Assembly: GCA_009773755.1 (NCBI GenBank)
Contig: WSZJ01000059.1
Location: 1-40,443 of the forward strand
Length of the DNA stretch: 40,443 nucleotides
Direction of reading: 5' to 3'
Source: Planctomycetota bacterium
Lineage (GTDB): Bacteria; Planctomycetota; MHYJ01; WSZJ01
Part shown: positions 6,331 to 14,536 of the stretch, in pieces
Layout of the letters: the number at the start of each line of letters is the position of its first letter
Numbering within the stretch: the stretch's first letter is position 1
The notes under the pieces: model-generated
Databases searched by the model: none
The model's input: the letters and a program-made list of their open reading frames with translations, nothing else
What the model was told of the DNA's origin: nothing
Translations under genes and position numbers: made by a program

Positions 6331-8181
6331 TTAAGCGCGCGCTTTCCGTTCGAGCAGAAGCACGACGGCCGCGGGGAGGAGCAGCGCGGCTGCAAGCGAG
6401 GCCGATACGAAAGACGCCGCGGGGAGAAACTCCGGCGGCTCGCCCGCTCCTTCGCCCCACCGGACCAGCGTTCGGATCAATCCCGCGGGGTTGCAGGATT
6501 CGAAAGCCGTCTGGACTTCCGGCCACGACGCCGTGAGGACCGGGGGCAACACCAGGATGCCGAGCGGGACCAGGATCGCCAGGGGGATGGCGGCGCGAGC
6601 GCTTCGCGCGACGAACGAAGCGAATGTCGCGAGCCCCGCGACGGCCGAGGCGGTGAGGACGGCGATCCACGCGAGGAGGACGCTGACCCACCCCAGATCG
6701 AAGGCGATGATGAGGAGGTGAAGCGCGAGAACGGTCGCCACGGGCCAGGCGCGCCGGAGGGCTGCCCGGAGTTTTCCAGCGACAATCCTTGCCGGGGAAA
6801 AACCGGTCACGAGCAGGAGCGGGAGTGTTCCGCGCTCGAGTTCGGGAGCGATCATGGCTCCGCAGTTCACTGCGACCAGGAGGCATAGAAGCGCGACTTC
6901 CACCCCGAGCCAATCGTGAGCGCCTCCCCAGAGCGACCGGCCCTCAAAGCCGATGGCGGAAAATGCCGGAATCATGCAGATCACGGCCACAGCGGCGGCG
7001 AAGTACCCGACGCGCGCCGTGCCCGCTTCTCCGGCCCGAAGCGACTCGCGCCATGAAACCGGATTTCCCCGGATCGGGAGCCTGGGTATTGAAAGAAGGC
7101 CCGGCCCGCGTCCGGGGCGCGCGATGACCCGGCCCCCTGGGTCCTCATGCCGGTGAACCTCTTCGCGCCCTTTCGCCCTCCGGCCCCCGCTTCGGGGCGC
7201 GACCGATCTGCCCGGCGCGAGCTCAGCGTCCCGCGATCTGGAAGCGAGGCGAGCCAGGACTTGCGGCGCGACGAGTGATTGCAGGACGATTCCGAGGGCG
7301 AGCAGGTGTCCGCTCCAGGACGCGACCAGTCGGCGGAAGGGCTGGCCGAGCGGTTCCACGGCGGCCTTCCAGTAGGTGGCCCAGGGACAGAGCAGCTCCA
7401 GGGCAAAGGGTTCCGACGCCGGTCCGCGAGCGGAAGAGGAAGCGGGGCGATGGGCGAGAAGCGACGCGAGCAGGATGAGAGCCACGAAGATGGCGAGCGC
7501 CGCGCCCGTCCAGTTCTTCCGCGCGAGCAGCGCCGCTGCGGCGACGGTGAGCCCGCCGACGCTGGCGAGAAAAGCGAATGCTGCGATGGCGGCGCCGCGA
7601 TCTCCCGAAATGAACGAACCCAGCACGTACGTCCCGACAAGCATGGCGCCCTGAACTGCAAGCACCAGCATCGCCGCGTGCGCGCTGACGGCGAGCTCGA
7701 CCGAGATTCGAAGAGCGATGGCAATGCCCAATGCGGCCGTGAGAGCGATTCCGAAGCAAGCTTCAGCGGCGCGAGCCACGGGGATGCCGCCATAGGCGAC
7801 CGCGGCGAAAGCGAGCGGGAAGGCGATGCCGAGAAGCGCCGCTGCCCGGGCCGTATGGGAGCCGAATTTCCCGAGGAGAATGCTCCGTTCCGTGAGCGGA
7901 CAGCAGAGCAGGAGCTCCAGTGTGCCCGACTGCCGCTCGGCGGGAACCTCAGACGCTACCAGGGCGGGCACGATGAAGGCCGCGAGGACCATTTCGGCCC
8001 AGAAAAAGACCTCAAAGAGGCGCGAGGCTGCGCCCGACAATTCCGGCGGCGTGCCGTCCCAGGGCACGGTCGCGGAGGCCGCGGCGAGCGTGATCGCGAA
8101 CAGCAGCGTGCGTGCTGCAAAGGTCCGGGGCGCCTGGGCGAAGCGCAGGAGTTCATGGCGGAAGTAGACAAAGCCCTTCAT
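6331..8181 (-). CDS. Two-domain ABC-2-type transporter permease
   Basis: 616 residues with two tandem membrane halves. Each has the ABC-2 signature of an amphipathic coupling segment followed by a helix: SEVPAERQSGTLELLLCCPLTERSILLGK near residue 80 and PELERGTLPLLLVTGFSPARIVAGK near residue 460. Six or so hydrophobic segments follow in each half. The two halves are joined by a basic, Arg-rich cytoplasmic loop (about 310-365). Such permeases pair with a separate ATPase to export polymers, antibiotics or other substrates; no ATPase gene is next to it, so the substrate and partner are unknown. GGAG lies about 11 bases before the ATG. Confidence 0.8.
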   Translation of the reverse strand: MKGFVYFRHELLRFAQAPRTFAARTLLFAITLAAASATVPWDGTPPELSGAASRLFEVFFWAEMVLAAFIVPALVASEVPAERQSGTLELLLCCPLTERSILLGKFGSHTARAAALLGIAFPLAFAAVAYGGIPVARAAEACFGIALTAALGIAIALRISVELAVSAHAAMLVLAVQGAMLVGTYVLGSFISGDRGAAIAAFAFLASVGGLTVAAAALLARKNWTGAALAIFVALILLASLLAHRPASSSARGPASEPFALELLCPWATYWKAAVEPLGQPFRRLVASWSGHLLALGIVLQSLVAPQVLARLASRSRDAELAPGRSVAPRSGGRRAKGREEVHRHEDPGGRVIARPGRGPGLLSIPRLPIRGNPVSWRESLRAGEAGTARVGYFAAAVAVICMIPAFSAIGFEGRSLWGGAHDWLGVEVALLCLLVAVNCGAMIAPELERGTLPLLLVTGFSPARIVAGKLRAALRRAWPVATVLALHLLIIAFDLGWVSVLLAWIAVLTASAVAGLATFASFVARSARAAIPLAILVPLGILVLPPVLTASWPEVQTAFESCNPAGLIRTLVRWGEGAGEPPEFLPAASFVSASLAAALLLPAAVVLLLERKARA

Positions 8182-8259
8182 GCCCGGAGCGGCTCCACAT
8201 CGCCTCCTGTTCGGGTGCTGGAGTGAGAACGAAGAACGGAGTGATCGGGTGGCGAAATT

Positions 8260-8274
8260 CTGACGAAAAGTCAG
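8260..8274 (-). terminator. Small hairpin after the propeller protein gene
   Basis: CTGAC (8260-8264) pairs with GTCAG (8270-8274) around a 5-base loop, followed on the minus strand by AATTT. It lies 25 bp beyond the stop of the minus-strand gene. Short stem, so weak. Confidence 0.3.
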
Positions 8275-8299
8275 CGCGATGGCGGCGGGCGAATAATCG

Positions 8300-10360
8300 C
8301 TACTTCGGCTTCCTCGCGAGGAAGCTCGCCACGCCCTCCGGCACGAACGACCGGTCGGCGGTTACCACGATCGCGGCGATTTCGACCTGCCCGTCGGGAG
8401 CGGAGATCGAGATCTTGTGGTCGCCGGCGGTCATCGCCTGGAGCGGCGAGCCGCCGCGCGGGCCGGGGAGGAGGTCCCAGATCGCGGGAGGGTCGACGCC
8501 GGGACCGAGGCCGCCGACGAGATCCCAGCGCGCCTGCCAGTTGCGCGGTGGATCGCCGTCGATCGAGGCGCGCAGCTGCGGGGGCTGGCCGGCGCGGAGC
8601 AGGCGGAGCGAGACCCAGACAAGGGCGTCGGAACCTTCGGCGATGTTGACCGTGACGTCCGTGGGGGCGCGCTTGTTGACGGCGATGACTTTGTGAAGCG
8701 CCGGCGCCTTGGGAGTCTTGACCTTCGCCACGGCAGAGGCGGCGCTTTCGTTTCCGGCGCCGTCAACGGCGGTCACGGCGAGGGTGAATTCTGCGCCGGC
8801 CGGAAGTCCCCATTCGATGTGGCGCGTGACCGGAGTCGACGCGACGCGCGCGGCGGCCGCGCGCTTGTCGGCGCCGGGGCCGCAGTAAACATTGTAGTAC
8901 GCGACGTCGAGATCCTCCGCGGTGTCCCAGGCGACTTCGATTGTCCAGGCATCCAGCGCGCCGCACTGGACCCCGGCCGGCGCCTTCGGCGCGGTCGTGT
9001 CCGCGTGCTCCGACTCCAGCCCGCTGTGTTCGACGGCGGTCACGGCGTAGGTTCCGCCCATTTCGACTTCACATCCGGTCTCACGCGTGAGCTCCCGCTT
9101 CATCAGCTTACCGTCTTTCCAGATGTGGTATCCCGCGAGCTCGCGGCACCGGGCCGGCGCCTTCCACGCCAGCGCCGTCCCCTTCCGCGTCACTTCCCGT
9201 GGCGGATCCGGCAGGCGGCGCACGGCGACATAGAAGTCGACGTCCCCCATCATGGTGCTCGCGAAGCCGACCTTGGTGCCGTCGGGGGAAGCCACCGGCT
9301 GGGATTCGGTATTCCAGCCTCCGTAACCCAGCTGATTGTTAGGGATGCAGACTGGCGAGATTTTTCCGGTGTCGGAAGCCACCGTTGCGATCTGGTTCCC
9401 CATGCTCGCGAGAAGCCAGGCTTCCTCGCAGTCCCACGAAAGAAAAACGCCGCGATCGCCGGCGAGCCGCGCGAGCGGGCGGTTCTCGCCTTTCGCCATG
9501 TCGAACACCACGATGTCGCGCCGGAGGTGGGCGACCATCTTTCCGGAAGGGCTGGCGACCCCGTTCTGAAAATGAATCGGGTCGAGCAGCTTCAGCGCGC
9601 CGTTTTTCGCGACGTCGCAGAGAAACATCCCGTCCTTGTACTCGCGGTCCTGGGGCCGCTCGTAGTCCACCAGGAACGCGCCGTCGGGCCGCTTCAGGAA
9701 CCACGCCTCGTGCGTCACGTCCGCGAGCTTGAATTTCCGCGGCAATTCCTTCCCCTCCGCGTCGAGGATCCACGCCCACGACTCGTCGCCATTGCGGTCC
9801 TGGGGGTTTTCGATCACGAGAAGCGACTTCCCGTCCGGGCTCGGGGCGGACAGGGAAGGGCGGCCGGCGGGGAGTTTCCAGATCGCCGTCCGGTCGCCGG
9901 AAAGAGCATCGGCGCGCTGGAGCTCCTGCGCGCCGGGGTCGAGCACGAAGGCGATCTTCGGGTCGTCGGCGCTCCAGGCGCTCCATCCCCACCCGAACCA
10001 TTGCCACCCCGACCCGTCGGTGCGGGCAAGCCAGGTCCCGCCGCGGTCGCCGCGGATCCCGGCCAGCGCCAGGAGCGACCCGTCCGCGTTCCACGGCGAG
10101 TGGAAGGCGTCGTGCCGGTTCACTCCCGGATTGCCGCTCATCCGCCAAACCGTCGTCCCCGTCGTCGCGTCCTTGTACACGACCCGCTCCGACGGCCACA
10201 TCCCCACCATCGGCACCAGCAGCGCGAACGGTTTCACGCGCCCGCGCCGCGCGAGCTGCCGGAGCGCGTGGATTTCCCCGTCAGGCGGAAGCGGCGGATC
10301 TCCGGCGAGCGCGGGAAGCGCCGCGACGGCCAGAATGGCGAGAGCGAGGCGAAGGGGCAT
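8300..10360 (-). CDS. Exported beta-propeller protein with fibronectin-type-III-like domains
   Basis: 686 residues with a signal peptide (MPLRLALAILAVAALPALA). Residues 60-385 show repeated WD40/TolB-like blades: HSPWNADGSLLALAG, SAPSPDGKSLLVIE, ASPSGKMVAHLRRD, ASPDGTKVGFAST, each the 'spDG..la' pattern of PD40 repeats. Residues 390-550 look like two fibronectin-III-like modules (APARCRELAGYHIWKDG, then APAGVQCGALDAWTIEVAWDT...YYNVYCG and FTLAVTAVDGAGNES). A C-terminal beta domain has RASIDGDPPRNWQARWDLVGG. It is probably a secreted binding or surface protein; ligand unknown. Its start lies 4 bp after the stop of the small membrane protein, so the two are co-transcribed. Confidence 0.8.
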   Translation of the reverse strand: MPLRLALAILAVAALPALAGDPPLPPDGEIHALRQLARRGRVKPFALLVPMVGMWPSERVVYKDATTGTTVWRMSGNPGVNRHDAFHSPWNADGSLLALAGIRGDRGGTWLARTDGSGWQWFGWGWSAWSADDPKIAFVLDPGAQELQRADALSGDRTAIWKLPAGRPSLSAPSPDGKSLLVIENPQDRNGDESWAWILDAEGKELPRKFKLADVTHEAWFLKRPDGAFLVDYERPQDREYKDGMFLCDVAKNGALKLLDPIHFQNGVASPSGKMVAHLRRDIVVFDMAKGENRPLARLAGDRGVFLSWDCEEAWLLASMGNQIATVASDTGKISPVCIPNNQLGYGGWNTESQPVASPDGTKVGFASTMMGDVDFYVAVRRLPDPPREVTRKGTALAWKAPARCRELAGYHIWKDGKLMKRELTRETGCEVEMGGTYAVTAVEHSGLESEHADTTAPKAPAGVQCGALDAWTIEVAWDTAEDLDVAYYNVYCGPGADKRAAAARVASTPVTRHIEWGLPAGAEFTLAVTAVDGAGNESAASAVAKVKTPKAPALHKVIAVNKRAPTDVTVNIAEGSDALVWVSLRLLRAGQPPQLRASIDGDPPRNWQARWDLVGGLGPGVDPPAIWDLLPGPRGGSPLQAMTAGDHKISISAPDGQVEIAAIVVTADRSFVPEGVASFLARKPK

Positions 10361-10364
10361 CAGG

Positions 10365-10682
10365 TTACAGGCGCATTCTGAATATCCCGAACCCGATCGT
10401 CAGGCCGCCGCAGGCAATTCCCAGGACTCCGCCCCACCCGACGACATGCAAATTCAGCCAGGCGCCATGCGCGGAGCAATACCCGACGACCGCCGCAATC
10501 AGGCCGAAGAAGACCATCCCGATTCCCGTGACGATCTCGTTGGGCCTGATTCCTGCGTTAGACTTCGGAACAGGTGGCCAGGATTGATCCGAGTCTTCCC
10601 GAATGTCGGCCCTCGGGTCGTCGCCGTGACTCTTGATCTTTTTCAGGTGCGTCTGCGCCGGCCTGCCCGTTCGATTTGACAT
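10365..10682 (-). CDS. Small two-helix membrane protein
   Basis: 105 residues from the ATG at 10682, chosen because GAGGAAG lies 5 bases upstream; another ATG 30 bases further up is possible. Residues 1-45 are basic and polar (RTGRPAQTHLKKIKSHGDD). Two hydrophobic segments follow, VTGIGMVFFGLIAAVVGYCSA and a Gly-rich LHVVGWGGVLGIACGGLTIGFGIF. The protein probably has a cytoplasmic N-terminus and a two-helix hairpin in the membrane. It is the first gene of a pair with the exported propeller protein. No family recognised. Confidence 0.7.
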   Translation of the reverse strand: MSNRTGRPAQTHLKKIKSHGDDPRADIREDSDQSWPPVPKSNAGIRPNEIVTGIGMVFFGLIAAVVGYCSAHGAWLNLHVVGWGGVLGIACGGLTIGFGIFRMRL

Positions 10683-10755
10683 CGCGGCTTCCTCACGTGT
10701 TCGGCGTGACATCGTAGACCCCGGGGCGGTTGGATCAAAGGACCAAGCGCCGAAC

Positions 10756-10762
10756 CCCGCCT
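10756..10762. repeat. Left copy of 7-bp target duplication
   Basis: CCCGCCT directly adjoins the left end of element B and recurs at 11059-11065 directly after its right end. Because the element ends in C, the match can also be read as 8 bp (CCCCGCCT). Confidence 0.6.
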
Positions 10763-11058
10763 GGGGTGCATGGCCGGTAATGTAACGGCTACGGCATGGA
10801 GCCACAGAGGGCACAGAGGTCACAGAGAACAGCCTCATCCTGATCGAGTCCGCGCCGGCAAAGCCGGCGTTGGGGAGGGGCGAGTCGCTGCGCACCAAGC
10901 CGTCAATTCGAACCAAGACATGGCTTGGTCCGCAGCGACTCGCCCCTCCCCAGCCGGGCCAAAGGCCCGGCGGACTCGACGCGGAGAGTGTCTTTTCTCT
11001 GTGACCTCTGTGCCCTCTGTGGCAATGCCGTTGCTTTGCAACACCGGCCATGCACCCC
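10763..11058. mobile_element. Repeat element B: nested-palindrome MITE-like element with target duplication
   Basis: The ends are perfect 16-bp inverted repeats (10763-10778 and 11043-11058, GGGGTGCATGGCCGGT), the same word that bounds element A at 304-695. CCCGCCT stands immediately outside both ends (10756-10762 and 11059-11065), a 7-bp direct repeat as expected for a target-site duplication. Inside are two more inverted repeats, one within the other: 10801-10829 with 10995-11023 (29 bp, perfect) and 10872-10901 with 10922-10951 (29 of 30). No transposase is encoded. It lies between the divergent starts at 10682 and 11112. A non-autonomous element mobilised in trans is the best reading; it could also be a nested set of palindromic repeats. 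Confidence 0.75.
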
Positions 11059-11065
11059 CCCGCCT
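11059..11065. repeat. Right copy of 7-bp target duplication
   Basis: CCCGCCT directly after the right terminal repeat of element B, identical to 10756-10762. The GC-rich word could match by chance, but the exact adjacency at both ends argues against that. Confidence 0.6.
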
Positions 11066-11111
11066 GCTTCCGGTTGACGACTCCCGCCTGCGATTCGCAC
11101 ACTTCAAAGCC

Positions 11112-13668
11112 ATGCGAATCACCTTCAAAGCGCTGCTTCTCCTGTTCGCGTTCCAGGTGCCGGTTCCCGCCGAAAACGCCGACAAGCCGATCAACCTCCT
11201 GCGGAAGTCGATTCCCGGCGAAGCGGCCATTCCCGACGGCCTCGCGGACGACAACACCGCAACCGTAGCGACCGGGCCCGCCCCGCTTGAGGTCGTCTTC
11301 GAGTTCGCGGACGTGGTGAGCCCGGAACAGGTCATCGTGCGCATTCCGAAGGGGCCTGGGGGAGCGGCGAAGGTCGAGGTCCTCGCATCGACCGTCTCGG
11401 GCGACGCTGGATTTGTTTTCGTGCGCGGCGACGCACTCCGCGCCGGGGACATCGGTCCCCAGACCTTCGCCTTGCCGGTCACCGCCTCGAAGTGGGTCAT
11501 GCTGCGGTTCATCGGGCCTGCCGGCTCGGAAGAAGTCTCCGTCGCCGACGTGGCGCTGATGGGGCGCGAGGGGCCGCCGCGCAGCCTCTACGAGTTCAGC
11601 GAATCGCCGGCGAAGGCGCTCGAGATGGTCGCGGGACTCAAAGGCATGACGCACCTCAAGATCGAGATCTCGGCCGACGAGACGAGCCTCTTCGAGGACG
11701 CCAAGGACGGCAAGCTGGACACCTGGACCTTCGCCGAAGCCGCGCTGCTGGCCTCAGGCGTCGGCGAAAAGACACGGCGCGCCGAATACGCCGCGCGCAT
11801 CGACGCGCTCTACGAGGATTCCAGGAAGGCGGTCGAAGCGGGCAAGACTCCGGCTGAGAAAGGCGAGCTGCTCCTCAAGTGGCTTCACGCCGGGCCGATG
11901 AAAAAGGGCTACGTTTCCAACCAGACCGACGTGTCCGTCATCCTCGACGCGGGCACGTTCAACTGCGTGTCCTCGGCGACGCTTTACAACATTCTCGGCC
12001 GCCGCTTCGGCCTCGACCTGCGCGCCATCGAGGTCCCCGATCATGCCTTCGCGATCTTCTACGATGGCGCAACGCATGCCGACGTCGAGACGACGACCGC
12101 AATGGGATTCAACCCTTCGCGCGACCAGAAGGCGCTCAAGGCGTTCGAAAAGCAGACCGGCTTTACCTACATCCCCGACAAGCACCGCGCCCAGCGCCGC
12201 GAAGTCGGCGAGACCGGTCTGGTCGCGATCATTTTCTACAACCACGGGGTCTTCTACGCCGTCGGGAAGGAACACCTCAAGGCGATCCTCAGCTTCTTCC
12301 GCGCGATGAGCCTCGATCCCGAATTCGGCTCCGCCGTGAAAAACGCGCTCGCCTCCATGACTCAATGGAGCCTCGAGCTGGCGAAGGCGGGGCAGTACGC
12401 GGAAGCGGCAGCCGTCATCGAGACCGGCGTCGGCCTCGCGCCGAAAGACGCCACGCTCCTGCACAACCGCAAATACGTCTGGTCGCAGTGGGCCGACGCG
12501 AGCATGAAAGCCGGGAAAGAAGAAGAAGCTCTCGCCGTGCTGCGCGATGCCGCGGCAAAGATCCCGGCAGAAGCGGAGAGCTGGATTTCCATGCAGGCGG
12601 GCCTCTTCATCCGTCGTGGCGAAGCGTTCGTAAAGGCGAAGGAATGGGAGAAGGCGCTCGAAACCGGCGCAACTTCGAAGCTCGACGAAAAACCGCGCGC
12701 GCAGCTCGACGACTGGCGCTCCGGCGTCCGCACCCGCTGGGCGCTCAGCCTGATCAAGGAGAAAGCGCACGAGAAGGCGCTGGAGCTTCTCGCGAAAAAC
12801 CCCAGGGACAAGCGCACCGTCCAGAACATCGTCTACGCCGTGCAGGAATGGGCGATCGCCTCGAGCGAAGAGGAGGCTCTGAAGATCCTGCGAACGCAGG
12901 TGAAGCGCTTCGAAGACCTCCCGGGCGTCAGGAAGGTCGCCATTGCTCACCCCGAGCGGGCGATTGCCGCCCTTCATAAGGCCGGGAAATTTGAAGAATC
13001 CGTCGCCTGCGCTGTGCGCTTCGCGGACTTCCTGCGCGAAATGTCGGGGGACCCCGATCGATTGCTCACGGTCGCCTGGGATGGATGGGGGCAGACCTTC
13101 CTGAAGAAAAAGGACTGGGGCGGCGCGGCCGGCGTGTACGAAAAAGCGCTGAAAGGCCTTCCTGAGAACAAGCTGTTCCTGACGAATCTGAAGTTCGTCG
13201 CGCAGGAATGGCCGCGTGCGACGTATGAAAAGGAAGGCGAGGCGCCGGCGATGGAAATCGTAAAGGCGTACTCGGCCCGCTTTCCGGACGTCGCGCAGGG
13301 CTACGTGCAATGGGTGGTGTCGACGTTGTGCAAAGCGGCGAAGTTCGAGGAGGCCGTCGAAGGAGCTGGTCAAGGACCCCGCGGCGGTCGCCCGCAGTGC
13401 GTACGACCAGTGGGCCAACTCGCACACCAAGAAGAAAGAATGGAAGGAAGCGACCGATATCTACGGCCGCGGCCTGAAGGAATTCCCGGGCGACAAGGCG
13501 CTCGAGAACAACGCAGGCGTCGTCTGGGACAACTGGGCGCGAACATTCTGGCCCGCGAAGGATTGGGCCGGCGCGATCAAGGTGTACGACGAGGGCCTGG
13601 CGCAACTTCCCAACAGCAAGGCGCTGCAGCAGAACAGGAAGTACTGCGAAGAGCAGGCAAAGAAGTAG
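11112..13668 (+). pseudogene. Exported discoidin-like / transglutaminase-like / TPR protein, frameshifted near 13362
   Basis: The ATG at 11112 opens a signal peptide (MRITFKALLLLFAFQVPVPA). Residues 20-155 resemble an F5/8-type (discoidin) beta-sandwich. Residues 240-330 are transglutaminase-like, with Cys in GTFNCVSSATLYNILG, His in VPDHAFAIF and Asp/Glu in HADVETT as a plausible triad. TPR-like helices fill the rest (VYEKALKGLPEN, YGRGLKEFPGDK, VYDEGLAQLPNS). After codon EAVE, near 13362, the TPR pattern jumps to the next frame and runs to TAG at 13666-13668. Removing one G from the GG at 13362-13363 restores EELVKDP and an 851-residue protein. It may be a recent mutation, an assembly error or, less likely, recoding. 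The Shine-Dalgarno site is weak. Confidence 0.8.
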
Positions 13669-13673
13669 AAGGT

Positions 13674-14414
13674 CTACTTCCCGGCAGGCGCCTCCGCCCC
13701 GTCTTCATCGCTCGTGGAAAACCCGCCGATCACGACCGAGCTGCCGCCGAAATCGTGCAGCTTTCCGGACTTCTTCAGCTCTTCGTACTTGTCCTGCTGC
13801 GCCAGGTCGAGTTCGCGCTTCACCGATTCGTGGTACTTCTTGCGAAGCTCCTCGGACTTCTCCTGGTTCGCGCGCCAGTCCTTACGCCCCTCTTCGCTCT
13901 GCCATAAGTCCATGTTCGCGTCGTCCCGCTCCTTCATGTGCCCCGCGATCCGCGTTTTCTGGATCGGCGACAGCTTCAGCTCGCGCTCCATCACCGTCAT
14001 CGGGTCCTCGAAGCTCATGAACGACGCCAGAGGGTTCTTCTTGTCGCGCGCCGCAAGCTTCTTCTCGATCAGCGCTTCCACGTCCGCCTCCGACAGCGCT
14101 TCGCCGGCCCGCCGCGGTGATTTCAGCGGAGAAGCGGTGTCGACGTCCGCGCCGCCCGGGTTGGCGGCCCCTGCGGGCGCGTCCGTTCCTGGAGCGGGCG
14201 CGCCGGAAACGACGCCAGTCGTGCCCCCAAGTCCCGCGCCAGCCGGATCCGGCGCTGTTGAAACAGCGGGCGCTCCGCCCGCGACCGGCCGATCTTCCAG
14301 CTTCGCGATCTGGTCCTGCAGTTTCGCGAGGCGATTCGAAGTGGCCACCTGGAGGGCGAGGAGAGCGACGACGGAAGCCGACAGAATGATCGGGACCAGA
14401 GCGGCGCGCTTCAT
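13674..14414 (-). CDS. Membrane-anchored Spy/CpxP-like (LTXXQ-like) protein
   Basis: 246 residues from the ATG at 14414, which follows GAGGAG at a good spacing. Residues 5-24 form one hydrophobic anchor, followed by a short coiled coil (NRLAKLQDQIAKLED), a Pro/Gly/Ala-rich linker (45-100), then a charged helical domain. In that domain MERELKLSPIQKTRIAGHMKERDD resembles the 'lgLt.eQ...i' motif of the Spy/CpxP/zinc-resistance family; the rest (EELRKKYHESVKRELDLAQQDKYEELKK) is helical and charged. A periplasmic chaperone or stress-sensing role is possible by analogy only. It lies 122 bp downstream of the halogenase-like gene on the same strand and converges with the TPR gene, leaving 5 bp. Confidence 0.65.
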   Translation of the reverse strand: MKRAALVPIILSASVVALLALQVATSNRLAKLQDQIAKLEDRPVAGGAPAVSTAPDPAGAGLGGTTGVVSGAPAPGTDAPAGAANPGGADVDTASPLKSPRRAGEALSEADVEALIEKKLAARDKKNPLASFMSFEDPMTVMERELKLSPIQKTRIAGHMKERDDANMDLWQSEEGRKDWRANQEKSEELRKKYHESVKRELDLAQQDKYEELKKSGKLHDFGGSSVVIGGFSTSDEDGAEAPAGK

Positions 14415-14536
14415 GAAGGTCTCCTCGTGGGAGGGAGTCGAGTCCGTTGCAGGCGCGGCCAGTGCTCGGCTCGCCCTGTACCCACTGACTTGCGAGAAGA
14501 GGCCTTCAGGGTTGCATCTATTCGAATATTCCTGGT

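Noticed and set aside
8417-10381. Long plus-strand frame opposite the propeller protein
   Set aside because: Arg- and Gly-rich shadow of a clear exported protein.
10683-11654. Upstream part of the minus-strand frame ending at 10365
   Set aside because: It runs through repeat element B and antisense to the TPR gene; the small membrane protein has its own start at 10682.
13669-13907. Continuation of the first frame of the TPR gene
   Set aside because: After the frameshift near 13362 this frame is Arg/Gly- then Leu-rich and antisense to the next gene.
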